From Chara braunii (taxonomy: Eukaryota > Streptophyta > Charophyceae > Charales > Characeae): a DNA stretch of 34,956 nt. Location of the stretch: positions 704,362-739,317 of the forward strand of contig BFEA01000040.1 in NCBI GenBank assembly GCA_003427395.1, read 5' to 3'. Under the pieces are notes generated by a model. It ran no database searches. It saw only the letters and a program-made list of their open reading frames with translations, and was not told the origin of the DNA. Of this stretch, positions 9,573-18,850 are shown piece after piece. Numbering within the stretch: the stretch's first letter is position 1; each line of letters opens with the position of its first letter. The position numbers were made by a program, and so were the translations under genes.

Positions 9573-10256
9573 GATGGTCGCCGAGCAGACGAGGGAAGCG
9601 TCTTAAGGAATACTATTGAATAGACAGAAGCGGCAATATGGGAAACCTTTTTCTTCTGGTGACCGTCGTGTCAATCACACTACCGTAGTAAGTAACTCAT
9701 TGCAACGATCCGTCCTGCCTTTTCGTGGTCAGTTCAACCAAGCAGTTAGCGTACGCGATGGTGCGACGAAATTTCGGAAACGTACGTGGTTTTTTGTACG
9801 GGTGGGCATGGAGGAAATTTCGGACGTCGGGCCCCACCCCTGACCATGCTTGTCATGATGGCCGCAAACCACCGTCTTCCCCCGAGTAGAACGTACAGTC
9901 ATCAAGGCTGTATGGCTGTATCTACCTAATATATAGACTCAAAGGTCCTTGCACCTTTTTTTTTTTTTTTTTTTTTTTTTTTGGGTTCCTTGCCCACGTT
10001 TTCGTGAGTCAAATTGGAGAGGAACCAAACCCCACTACCCATGAGTTCCACACATTTGGCCTCCTCTTTTTGTTTTTCTTTCGGGCGGGGGAAAGGGGGC
10101 GGTTAATGTTGGGGGCTAATGTTCTAAGACTTAGAATTTTTTTCATCGTCATGCAGGCTGTTCTTTTTTTTTGCTTTTTCCTCTTTTGGAAAGTTTTTTT
10201 TTTTCCCAGCTCACGTTCCCTGTCGGTGGGTGAACAATCCCACACTTGGTGAATTC

Positions 10257-10301
<45 letters not shown>

Positions 10302-10445
10302 AACGTCGCTATGCACTCGGTCTTTGTCTTTTCCGTTGTCCGAGCTTTCGTTTTCACGTGCGCTCTCAATGATGATAGGTAACGGCAGTGGCATTTATTA
10401 AAAACAAAAAAAAAGAAAACACTCGTAAGACGACGAGGCTGGTGC
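9573..10445. other. Unassigned stretch with a 27-base poly-T
   Basis: The T tract at 9956-9982 is the main landmark. A further T-rich segment lies at about 10164-10204. The open frames have no recognisable domains. Confidence 0.45.
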
Positions 10446-10513
10446 CCAGGTCTTAGGACTTAAATTTTGATATCGGACCACACGATATCAAAATTTGAGT
10501 CCTAAGACCTTGG
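10446..10513. repeat. Near-perfect 68-bp inverted repeat (hairpin)
   Basis: Arms of about 30 bases run CCAGGTCTTAGGACT, then AAATTTTGATATCG, and their complement, with one internal mismatch and one near the base, around a 7-base loop (GACCACA). The size is compatible with a small-RNA precursor or a tiny foldback element. No target duplication is obvious. Confidence 0.9.
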
Positions 10514-10967
10514 CAGTAGGTTCGTCTGCTCAGTACGCGGGCAGCAGAAAGAGGGAAGCGGGGTAAGGAGGGAGTGTCAATGTTCTTCATGGAGCAACAA
10601 CTCCACCGCGCAGTCTTTTCTTGTGGCTGGTCCCCGCGGGCTCCTCCCGTAAGCGGAAGTGCGTAATGCTCCAAGAGGTTTTCCCAGGTAGAATGTGTTT
10701 GACCCCGGCCTCGAGTTTTATGAGTAATAAATTATAATAATAAAAAAAAAGGAGTCCTCTGCGGGGACACACACACGCGGACTTTTTTCTACCGCGCTCT
10801 GGACGTGACTACAGTCAGATGCATCCGAGCGTAGGAGTAATTGCGGTCAGATGCAATAGAAAGCGCCCGTGCGAGTCTTGACCTGAGAGGAAGCGTCTTG
10901 TTCTTCGGACAGTCAGCAGAGCGGATGACAGACATAAGTGACATACCAACAATACTGAACTCTGGAC
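10514..10967. other. Unassigned stretch
   Basis: No gene was recognised. TAATAAATTATAATAATAAA followed by an A run lies at about 10723-10750. Confidence 0.4.
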
Positions 10968-11096
10968 CAGGTGCATTCGGAGGAGTCCAGCCTTTTGATT
11001 GAATGTAAGGGGACAATTATGAGCTGGAGATACGTACAGAGTGTTGCGCGGCGGAGCGAAGCCCATCGACTCTGGGCCTGGACAAAAATGTGGAGG
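10968..11096 (+). repeat. Direct repeat, copy 1 (partner 11984-12103)
   Basis: It starts CAGGTGCAT and continues through GGAGTC-A-CCTTTT, GGGGACA, GAGTGTTG, GGAGCGA-GCCCAT and GACTCTGG. The partner has the same series in the same orientation with moderate divergence. The family is not identified. Confidence 0.7.
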
Positions 11097-11214
11097 CGCA
11101 TCTGGTCGTGTTCTAGCGGACAGTTCATTCCCATTTCGCACACATTTCCAGAGTGGTGTGGCGATGCCCTCTGTCTGGTCTAAATTTACACTGCTGGGGG
11201 CTTAAAACTCGGTC

Positions 11215-11740
11215 TTTTTTTTTTTTTTTTTTTTTTTTTTAACCTTGGAATTTTATTTCAAACGGGCCCAGTGCCCAAGGCTTACATCAACATAACAAGG
11301 AGTAACGCGAAAATAGCAGAGGGCACCTGGCCTCGGGTGCACTCCCCAGCCCGAGCCATCGCTCTGTAGAAGATTACGAAACAAAAGCACGTCTCAACTA
11401 TCCCTAATACTACCTAAACGCCTTCAATTCTAAAACGAGAATAAAAAACAAAACAACAACCACCGAAAATGATGTCACCAACACCTATGGTGAACACTAT
11501 CAAAACCATAGTCAAACAACACCGAAAAGGTTTTCTTAAGACCAATAAAGAACTTAAAAGAACCGAAACATAAGCAGGAAAACACCAATTCTTAAGACCA
11601 ATAAACTAGTCGATGTCGACGGCCAAACATGAACGGACAGAAAACCTAACCTACCCTCGGGTACTCTCCCCAGCCCGAATCATCCCTCTACAGGAAATCA
11701 TGAAACAAAAACGCGACTCAACGATCTAATTTCTACCTTG
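11215..11740 (-). mobile_element. 3' end of a polyadenylated retro-insertion (LINE-like)
   Basis: Read on the minus strand, the sequence ends with AATAAA at 11257-11252, then 11 bases, then a 26-base A tail (the T run at 11215-11240). This is the signature of a reverse-transcribed polyadenylated transcript. Upstream on the minus strand, the segment at about 11325-11400 is repeated, diverged, at about 11646-11735 (shared CTCCCCAGCCCGA and GAAACAAAA motifs). That suggests two nested or tandem 3' ends. No reverse-transcriptase frame is present, so LINE, SINE or processed transcript cannot be separated. Confidence 0.5.
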
Positions 11741-11983
11741 GCCTTTTTTCCCAGGTCGCTGCGAACAGTAAAGTAATTATGAAAAACGCGAAAAGCAATA
11801 TCTACGGCATTCCACACCCAAAGTAGTCCCTTCGCCTTTTGGTGAAACCGTCCTTTCCCTGCTTCGGACATTCCCGCGCCGCCTGCACCGTGGACCCTGC
11901 GTCTCGTGCATCCTCTCAAAGACGGACGCATTCCTCGCTCCACTACTCGACATTCTTGCTTGCATTTGGACGCCCTTCTGGAG

Positions 11984-12103
11984 CAGGTGCATCTGCCGGA
12001 GTCGATCCTTTTAAATGCATGGGGACAGTTCTGAGGTCCACATACAATCGAGTGTTGTGTAGTGGGAGCGAGGCCCATAGAGTCTGGTCAAAGTAAAACC
12101 TGG
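11984..12103 (+). repeat. Direct repeat, copy 2 (partner 10968-11096)
   Basis: This shares the ordered blocks CAGGTGCAT, GGAGTCGATCCTTTT, GGGGACAG, GAGTGTTG, GGGAGCGAGGCCCAT and AGTCTGG with copy 1. It lies just before the palindromic element at 12141. Confidence 0.7.
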
Positions 12104-12140
12104 TCTTCCCCAGCCGTTGCCAGGAGTAACTGTGGAAACG

Positions 12141-12436
12141 GTAACTGCACTTTTTGGAAAGCAGAAGGCCAAGTCCCACTTACGCTGATCCTTGATTTCT
12201 GGTCGTTGATCTTCCGAATCTGCGGCCAGAAATGGATCATCCGGGTAAGTGGGACCTGGCCCCAGAAGGCCCCTGCGTCCCATTGTGCCACAGAGAGGAT
12301 GGAGCCTCACACTGCATTCTCAGCCGAAGTTCACAATCTGAGAATGCAGTCTAAAGCTCCGCTCCATCCTTTCTGTGGTACAATGGGACGCAGGCCCGTC
12401 GCAGCAGGGGCCTGCTTTGCAAAAAGTGCAGTGAAT
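12141..12436. mobile_element. Concentric palindrome / foldback element of about 296 bp
   Basis: The outer arms read AACTGCACTTTTTGGAAAGC on the left and the complement of GCAAAAAGTGCAGTGAAT on the right. Inside are two separate hairpins. The first, 12167-12261, has arms GGCCAAGTCCCACTTAC and GTAAGTGGGACCTGGCC. The second, 12268-12397, runs from GGCCCCTGCGTCCCATTGTG, through GGATGGAGC and CTGCATTCTCAG, into their complements around a 14-base loop. The whole can fold as one stem bearing two hairpins. No coding frame fits. Class unknown. Confidence 0.75.
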
Positions 12437-12960
12437 ATGCAGTAACCAGCTGAGGGGCTGAGGAAGTGTGATGCTAAGGGGCACAACAAAGGTGCAGTTT
12501 AGTAAAGACTCTGAGGAACTACGCAGTTCAGAAACTGAGACTCAGTAAACAATGTTACTGTAACAGTAATTATGCTCCATCGTTTCTGTATTGTGATTGG
12601 ACGCTGACCCCTTTTCCAGCAGGTGTAGTTCTAACTTCTAAGCTACATTGTTCTCTCAATTTCACCTTTCACTACCTCCCTACCACTACTTGTAACTTCG
12701 TAAGCCTATACAGGGAACCCCTGCAAGCATAGCTACCTCTCACAATTACGGGTGGGGCCACGAGTGAGGGGGGCCTGCTAAGGCAAAGACCGAGCGTTTC
12801 GCCAGTAGCTGCGCCTCGATCTACTTCCCTCACCCCCATAGAGTAACAGCAGTGTCTATGGCCAGCACTCTCCCACACACCACACACAACCCACCTCCCA
12901 CCACACACACACACGCACGCACCCCTGATGGTCAAAGACCCTAGCAACACCAAAAGGGGG
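12437..12960. other. Unassigned stretch with a CA-rich patch
   Basis: 12870-12920 is rich in CACA. No gene was recognised. Confidence 0.4.
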
Positions 12961-13080
12961 GAGCAAACCAACTATCTCAGTTGGTTGGCATCAAGAGTGC
13001 TGCAGGAGGAGGGGCGGGGGGAGCAAGCCAACTATCTCAGTTGGTTGGCACCAAGAGTGCCGCAGGAGGAGGGGCCGGAA
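12961..13080 (+). repeat. Tandem repeat, 2 x 60 bp
   Basis: Two units, starting at 12961 and 13021, differ at only a few positions. Each carries CCAACTATCTCAGTTGG, a small hairpin, followed by AAGAGTGC and GCAGGAGGAGGGG. Confidence 0.95.
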
Positions 13081-13091
13081 ACTCCATGCGT

Positions 13092-13187
13092 GCCAAAATG
13101 AAAACCCGGCTGGTGCGGGGCACTGCGGGCCTCCTTTTGGCCAAAATGAAAACCGAACTGGTGCGGGCCTCCTTTTGGCTTGCCTCG
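13092..13187 (+). repeat. Tandem repeat, about 2 x 48 bp
   Basis: GCCAAAATGAAAAC, then a CTGGTGCGGG core and GGGCCTCCTTTTGGC, recur with a 48-base offset (13092 and 13140). The second unit also starts the left arm of a long-range inverted repeat. Confidence 0.85.
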
Positions 13188-13240
13188 CCAGCCATTTTGC
13201 TCCAGAGGCCGAGCCCCAAAAGTTGTGCTGGCATGCAAGT
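13153..13240 (+). repeat. Left arm of a long-range inverted repeat (partner 14347-14438)
   Basis: GAACTGGTGCGGGCCTCC, TTTTGGCT, GCCATTTTGCTCC and GAGGCCGAG reappear as reverse complement at 14347-14438 with moderate divergence. Both arms end next to a GC(A/G)(T/C)GCAAG motif. About 1.1 kb, including a complete MITE, lies between. Confidence 0.7.
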
Positions 13241-13291
13241 CGCACCTTGGAAACAAGGGCGAATTGAATCTGGGTACAGAGGGTATTCTTA

Positions 13292-13448
13292 GGGATAATT
13301 GGTAGAAAGCACCCACGCCAAAACCTTTTCGGGTTTTGGGCGCCTAAACTCGGCCGTTTGGTACTACCGGCCCAATGACTTCCATGCGGGGTACTACAGG
13401 CCCACGCGTCGCTCCGTTTTGGCATGGGTGATTTCTACCAATTATCCC
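13292..13448. mobile_element. MITE of 157 bp with a 34-bp TIR
   Basis: The left end is GGGATAATTGGTAGAAAGCA, continuing CCCACGCCAAAACC; the right end is its complement with three differences. Flanking 9-mers GTATTCTTA and GTATTACAA agree at 6 of 9 positions, a possible old Mutator-type duplication. Left-end relatives lie at 15115-15158 and 16164-16206. No coding capacity. Confidence 0.8.
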
Positions 13449-14227
13449 GTATTACAATCTTTCCGATCTTTACATGGGTAAAGATCGGAATTCGCCCCCC
13501 CAAAAAAAAGAGCTGGAAAAGGTACACCAGCTTTGTCTTCGGGAGCACAGTCCCATCGGCAGTGGGACAGGCCTATGGGGAGTATGGGCCATCCAGTGCG
13601 ACACTGCATGGCAGCAGCGACAAGTCCATCACGAATTCTTGGGCAGAGAAAACAGGAGTGACACAAAAAAAAGAAAGAAATAACAGCACAGTCCTTCCCA
13701 CCCATCAGATCACAAATGATCCAATGGCAGAATTGCCCACAACAGAGAAAAGGAGTAACTGCCATGGTGACCTTTCTCTGGAAGAAACGACTTCTGTCAG
13801 CGGCCATCATGATGGCGCCGGCCGCCCTCCATAATGCACTCTGTGGTCGAAGGAGGGCTTCAGCCAATGGGATTATTGCACTCCAGCAAACCAAATGCTG
13901 AAAATATTCTATCCAGTGGGCCTACGGCCGATCCTATCCAGCCCTCTCGTGTGGACAGGTCATACCCTCATTGGATAAAAATACCCCCATCGGATAGAAA
14001 ATAAAATTGGTGGGAAGCTTCCAGGAGGCAGATCCTATCCAGCCCTCTTGGTGAAACCAACCGCCCTTTCCCTGCTCCCGGACACTCATGGTCCCACATA
14101 GCGAGCACATCACTCCCCAACCCACCTGCCCGGCTGCGGACAGGTGGTGATGCTCTGTCACAATGGCCAGGTGGATGGGCAGCCCCAACCACATGGCACA
14201 ACATCCGTCCAAAATGCGGAACCCGGC

Positions 14228-14228
<1 letters not shown>
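13449..14228. other. Repeat-derived stretch without a gene
   Basis: GATCCTATCCAGCCCTCT occurs at about 13931 and 14033. The segment at 14048-14086 (TTGGTGAAACC, CCTTTCCCTGCT, GGACA) matches 11839-11873, so both carry a shared dispersed repeat. No coding or RNA gene was recognised. Confidence 0.5.

Positions 14229-14274
<46 letters not shown>
14229..14274. repeat. Poly-T tract, 46 bases
   Basis: A pure T run. Unlike 11215, no AATAAA stands beside it on the minus strand, so it need not be a retroposon tail. One ambiguous base follows at 14291. Confidence 0.98.
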
Positions 14275-14278
<4 letters not shown>

Positions 14279-14346
14279 GAGGCGCCGTCTNTTGGTGGGC
14301 AGGTGGAGATTGAGTTGGCACTCCCAGCCAGAGAATAAAATATGCG

Positions 14347-14438
14347 GCTTGCGTGCAGCTGCAACTGTCAAGTCTCGGCCTCCGGAGCGAAATGGATGGC
14401 GGCGCCAGCAGCCAAAAGGAGCCCCAGCGCAGTTCCCC
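14347..14438 (-). repeat. Right arm of the long-range inverted repeat
   Basis: The reverse complement matches 13153-13240 through GGCTCCTTTTGGCTG, CCATTTCGCTCC and GGAGGCCGAG. Confidence 0.7.
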
Positions 14439-14900
14439 TTTTGGTCTCGACAATGCTTAGACTTTTTATTTTGATTGCGTTTTTTCCAAGCAATTCTGCA
14501 CCAGGTCATTTCGTTGTGGATGAGTGAGTCCCATGCCACCTTCCACTTTCATTACAGCAACTTTGTAAAGAGGATTCCGAAGCAAGAATGCGGTTTCTCC
14601 AGCCAAGTTCTTTGAGTGGGGCTGTGCAGCAGTGCCCAATCTGAACTACCATGGAATTCATGGGCTGTGGAGCCTCATGGACTGTAACGATTTCTGCGCT
14701 GTACTAGCTTGAAGTTGGGGAAATTTCCCAAAGTACATGCGTGAAGCAGGAGCCAATACGCCAACAGGAAGGACCTTGCAGCGCCACTCACTAATTGTGA
14801 AAAAGACAAGAACTATAATGGTGGGTGTATCCTTCCACGTTCTCATCAAAGATACACGCTTCAGACTGCATGTTTGGTAAGGAGTGCGGGGAGGGCCTAA
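14439..14900. other. Unassigned stretch
   Basis: No gene, RNA or element was recognised. Confidence 0.4.
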
Positions 14901-15524
14901 GGACATACTCAAACTACCACCTTTCCTCGAACGAGTTTACAGTGGCACACAGTCCTCTCAGCCACAAAATCACAAAACAGGTCGCAAATGTCAACGGCCC
15001 GATGGAAGCTGCAGGGCTCCGCAATTTATGTGATCACGGCCAAGTGCCCTTCTTTTCTTTTCTTTTTTTCGAACGAAAATGGAGGAAAATGAGACGGTGA
15101 AAAGTGGGGATAATTGGTGGAAAGTACCCACACGGAAACCTTTTTGGTTTTGGGCACCAAAAAAAGAGGGGCGAGTCCCGGGCGACTGCTACGCACCCCA
15201 GGGAAAATGATCGGGGGGTATTTTCATCCCACGTCGGGCCCTACCTGAGGCAGTTTTTCCTGGGCCCTACTGGCCTACCTGCCCATGGGCGTTTTCCGAC
15301 AGAAGAAGGGAAGAGGGCAGAGAATGCCCAGGAGCAATCAAGTAAAACTTTGCCCAGGTTGCCGTATGACTGCACTCAGCCCGACCAGACGGGGACACAG
15401 AACGCATTTGGCAGATCAAATTTGAAATGCAGGCAGCGCTACTCGGTGGAGGGGCAAAGTAGCAAATCCTGGATTGCAAATGCCACAAAAATTGCAGAAA
15501 CAAGTTCCTAGTGTGAGTATGCCC
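14901..15524. mobile_element. PIF/Harbinger-like element, 624 bp, TSD TAA
   Basis: The left end GGACATACTCAAACTAC and right end CTAGTGTGAGTATGCCC are inverted copies with few mismatches. They match the ends of the 2957-3331 element. Direct TAA trinucleotides flank it at 14898-14900 and 15525-15527. TAA/TTA duplications are typical of Harbinger. The interior carries a GGGATAATTGG-type fragment at 15115 and no transposase frame, so it is non-autonomous. Confidence 0.7.
15115..15158 (+). mobile_element. Left-end fragment of the GGGATAATTGG MITE family
   Basis: GGGATAATTGGTGGAAAGTA, CCCAC and AAACCTTTTTGGTTTTGGGC align with the left end of the 13292-13448 MITE. No inverted right end follows. Confidence 0.65.
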
Positions 15525-15666
15525 TAACTTAGCTACTGTGACAATGAAACAGTAAAAAAAAAGTAACAGTACGGTCAGCACCACAAATAATTGAAAAGGA
15601 GGGAAGGAAAAGAACCCCTTGTGAAGGTTGTAGTAGCTTGCAAGACCACCACCACCGTCCTGGCGA

Positions 15667-15818
15667 CAGATTGGCGGAAAGCTCAGGTGATCTCTCCGGT
15701 TAAGTTGCAGAATGCCCAGGTAGACCAGCTGCTCAGATGATCTCTCCGGATAGGTAGCAGAAAGCCCAGGTAGACCAACTGCAGCTGAGCTGCTCAGATG
15801 CTCTCTCCTGATAAGTTG
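15667..15818 (+). repeat. Diverged tandem repeat, three units of about 41-61 bp
   Basis: Units start with CAGA at 15667, 15708 and 15758. They share GCCCAGGTAGACCA, GCTGCTCAGATG, TCTCTCC and an AAGTTG-like or GGTAG end. The 211-codon minus-strand frame across this region repeats with the DNA and has no domain, so I do not call it. Confidence 0.85.
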
Positions 15819-16163
15819 CGTTCTCTCTGGATCCAGCTTATGAATCTTCGGGAGCGAAGAATTGCAAGCATGCCATGGCTGCAAGCCTGCAACCACTTCC
15901 AATCGAGGCGAGTCACAGCTTCAAAATGTTGGTTTGTCGGAAAGGGGACGGAAATTTCCCCTTCCTGCAGAAGGTGTGATCTGCTTGGGCAACAACTAAG
16001 CACCTGTGGGTTCACTGCCCCCACTCACTTCTGATCTGGCAGCGGTGGAGGAGCACTGGGACTAGGTTCCTTACTGTGGTGCATCAAGTAATCCAATCCA
16101 TGTTGTTCCCATTGCTATGAACACAAGGGAGCTATACCGAAGTCCTGGTGAACATCCCTTTTA
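15819..16163. other. Unassigned stretch
   Basis: No gene or element was recognised. Confidence 0.4.
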
Positions 16164-16206
16164 GGGATAATTGGTGGAAAGTGCCCACCTGGAAACCTTT
16201 TTGGTA
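16164..16206 (+). mobile_element. Second left-end fragment of the GGGATAATTGG family
   Basis: GGGATAATTGGTGGAAAGTG, CCCACC and AAACCTTTTTGG match the copies at 13292 and 15115. TTA precedes this copy, as at 13292. Confidence 0.65.
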
Positions 16207-16238
16207 AACAGCGCCCAAACCTTTCCCGTTTGGTGAAA

Positions 16239-16440
16239 AGCTATGTATCATCCGCGGTCATGACCGCGGGCTTTTTTGCCGCATGCGGTCGGGACCCCGC
16301 CCGCGGCGGTCGACGCCCGTGGCCAACTGCGGGCATGAAACCCGGGGATTTAAAAAAAATAAACTAATAGGCCAACAAAAAAAAAACAAAACAAATGGGG
16401 TTGTAGGGTTTGAAATTCCCTACATCCCCATATTTTTCTT
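16239..16440 (+). repeat. GC-palindrome/A-rich-tail dispersed repeat, copy 1
   Basis: A GC-rich head starts with the perfect 18-bp palindrome CCGCGGTCATGACCGCGG (16252-16269). A tail follows with AATAGGCCAA and AACAAAACAAA, then a hairpin formed by ATGGGGTTGTAGGG and CCCTACATCCCCAT, then ATATTTTT. The same order is seen at 34759-34956, and in part at 18452-18850. No coding frame. The class is not known to me. Confidence 0.7.
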
Positions 16441-16562
16441 TTTGGATTTTGATGCTTTTCGTTATTTTTAAAAAATAGAAAACGAGAAAAACAAGTATTA
16501 AAATCAAAAGAAACACCATTAAAAAAACGGATTTTTTTTTTTTAATTTTTTCCTAATTGCTG

Positions 16563-16651
16563 NNNNNNNNNNNNNNNNNNNNNNNNNNNNNNNNNNNNNN
16601 NNNNNNNNNNNNNNNNNNNNNNNNNNNNNNNNNNNNNNNNNNNNNNNNNNN
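16563..16651. other. Assembly gap of 89 N
   Basis: Unresolved bases. The sequence resumes directly in a palindromic GATT repeat. Confidence 1.
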
Positions 16652-16721
16652 AGATCAAATCAATCAATCAGACCAATCAAGATCCTAGGATCTTGATCGG
16701 TCTGATTGATTGATTGATTGA
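16652..16721. repeat. 70-bp palindrome at the gap edge
   Basis: The arms are centred on CCTAGG (16684-16689). The left arm AGATCAAATCAATCAATCAG plus ACC-AATCAAGATC pairs with the right arm with few mismatches. Its position against the gap makes an assembly or library artefact possible. Confidence 0.85.
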
Positions 16722-16729
16722 TTGATTGA

Positions 16730-16770
<41 letters not shown>

Positions 16771-16782
16771 GTGTGTGTGTGT
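16704..16782. repeat. (GATT)n array ending in (GT)n
   Basis: About 16 GATT units with one phase slip, then about 7 GT units. Confidence 0.97.
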
Positions 16783-17617
16783 CGGGGAGGGGAGGTGCGC
16801 CGGGAGGGGGAAGAACGGTGCGGGCGGGGAGGAAGGACGGCGGTGTGACGAACCACTTTCTGTAACGCGCGACTTTCTGCGCGGTTGCAATGAGGGGTCC
16901 TAAGCTGGGAAGGTTGGGCCAATTACGGGAGATTGGGATGGATGGGAAATTGCATCAGTACCCTCGCTTCTTCGTCTTTTGCGTCGATTCTTTTCGGATG
17001 GGTGAGTTTGGAACTGGGTGCGTCCCAGGACGGGTGATTGACTGGTCGGACGGCTGGAGCACCGTCAAGCGCGCGATTAATAAATGTTGACATCGTTTCT
17101 TTTGTCAGTTTTGGAATTTGGGCGCGGACATCGCGCGGGAATTTGCTTCGTTCTTTTGAATTTTCTTTTTTTAATTTGTTTTTTAATTTTGTCGAGCCCC
17201 GATGGCTCTCGGAATTTCAAACTTTCTTTCCGGAACTTGTGCTTTTTGCTTTTTCACATTAGTTAGGAATTTAGGAATTTTGTAATTAGGACTTTCTTTT
17301 GCCGCGCGGCGCCTTTTGCTTATGCGCTTCTTTATGCGGCTGCCACGGAATTCTGATTAGTCGGCACCTTTAATCGGATGTGTAACTGTAATTTTGGATT
17401 GGCGCCATTGTAACTGTATCTTTCTTCTTGTGCTTCGTCTTTCCCGCCCTTCGTCTCTTTCTCTTACCGCGTTTTTGGTGGCCACGGTCCGCATGATCGG
17501 ATCGATGCGTGGAGAGCGGCTACATCCACCACGCCGCGGCCCGGTCATACAGAACGCAGGCGCTCCCTCTCTAATCTCCCTTCTAAGTCCTTGTAATTCC
17601 GTGTTCTTCGCGCATGC
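16783..17617. other. Unassigned stretch upstream of a candidate promoter
   Basis: No gene was recognised. 17150-17300 is rich in T. Confidence 0.4.
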
Positions 17618-17740
17618 ATGCACGCTATAAATTTCGGCTGCGCGATTAGTTAGCTCTCTTAACCAGCTGTTGGAAGCTCGGGGTTGCGTGATCAGAGAGG
17701 GTCGGCACACGGGCGAAGAAAGAGGTGAGTAGAGAAGGAG
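17618..17740 (+). promoter_or_regulatory. Candidate core promoter and leader exon with splice donor
   Basis: GCTATAAATTTCGG at about 17624 is a TATA-type sequence. A start about 30 bases downstream would give a leader of about 80 nt ending at AAAGAG|GTGAGT (donor at 17731/17732). The following 400 bases are T-rich and reach TCTTTCTACCAG at about 18148, a possible acceptor. No coding frame with recognisable content follows before a dispersed repeat interrupts. It may be a promoter remnant, an LTR or chance. Confidence 0.25.
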
Positions 17741-18451
17741 TCGGGCGACCCGACGAGCTGGTGCCGAACACGTGGGGTTGACGCGGGCCACGATGGACTG
17801 TGGGCGCGGGCAAACCTGACGGGTGCAGGAGGACTAAGCGGGGTGACGGCTTCGTGGGTTGGTGCCTGACGACGGACTGTCCGCATCGGAGAGAGAGAGA
17901 GAGGAAGAGGGAGCTGAGGTTGATGGACGCAGATTTGCTGTTTCTTTTATCTTTTCTCCCTCCTGTCTCGTGTATATAAATTTTGATTTCGGCTCCGGGT
18001 GATTTGCCCGTTTTCTGTTTTTCGGAATCTGGACTTGGGTTTTTGCTCACACTTGTCTTTGCGATTTCATCTCGGATGCACTGTGTGTATGTTGCTGAAT
18101 GAATGGATGTATGAATGCCATGTTTGGTTGCTTGTCTTTCTACCAGATCCTTGCCTTTGCCCTTGTTACTGCCTTTTGATGCACTCATGAGTAGGATAGG
18201 ATTTTTTGCGCAATCGGTAATCCTGCTCTCGTTTCTGCTTGTTGATTGAGCTGTTGCGGTCGTTGCATCTTGCATTACGGAGTAATTAGACAATCGGATG
18301 TCTGGCCCAGCGAATGCCGCGCGAGGACACGTGCAAACACGATCTGAGTTGTGCATTTACACGTACCCCCGCGCGTCAATTCGTTAGTCCCAAAAAGGAC
18401 CATCGATTGCAGAAGCACTGTCTGATTGGACGCGGTCATCCAGGGTCTGCG
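17741..18451. other. Unassigned stretch, possibly leader intron and downstream exon
   Basis: There is a second TATA-like TGTATATAAATTTTG at about 17970. A 236-codon minus-strand frame exists, but it has low-complexity Ser/Thr/Lys composition and no motif. Confidence 0.35.
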
Positions 18452-18529
18452 AACTACGAATCCCCCTCGGCGGGGGCCATCCTCGGACAGGTCCTCGGTC
18501 GCGGCCTAGGTCCGCGGTCCGCGGCCATG

Positions 18530-18595
<66 letters not shown>

Positions 18596-18850
18596 GAAAA
18601 AATAAATGTTATGGAGAAAACTATACTGAACAATTTGCCTTGTGGTCATATCCAAAACGTTACTGAATTAAAAATAAAAAATCACATACGTTTCATGTTT
18701 GTTTTTTGGAAACAAAACAAACAAACAGCTTTTGCCTAAGGAAAATTAGTTTTTGAATTTTCAAAATTCGAAGACGAAGTCAAAAAATAAAATAAAAAAT
18801 TGCGCAATTTAGATCTCCAAAAGATCTACAACCCCATATTTTTTTATTTT
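18452..18850 (+). repeat. GC-palindrome/A-rich-tail dispersed repeat, copy 2 (diverged)
   Basis: The head shares ACTACGAATCCCCC with the 34759 copy. The GC-rich part has CCGCGGTCCGCGG, and the tail ends CTACAACCCCATATTTTTTT as in copy 1. A 64-base A run at 18530-18593 sits between head and tail, apparently an expansion of the A-rich segment. TTAGATCTCCAAAAGATCTA forms a small hairpin near 18810. Confidence 0.5.
18530..18593. repeat. Poly-A tract, 64 bases
   Basis: A pure A run, the longest homopolymer in the window. Confidence 0.98.

Noticed and set aside
14229-14274. Poly-T as a retroposon tail
   Set aside because: No AATAAA or recognisable 3' end on the minus strand; it could be simple homopolymer expansion.
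15267-15902. A 211-codon minus-strand frame
   Set aside because: It runs through a DNA tandem repeat and a Harbinger-like end; the repeats explain its peptide echoes.
17646-18356. A 236-codon minus-strand frame
   Set aside because: Low-complexity Ser/Thr/Lys composition, antisense to a candidate promoter, no domain.
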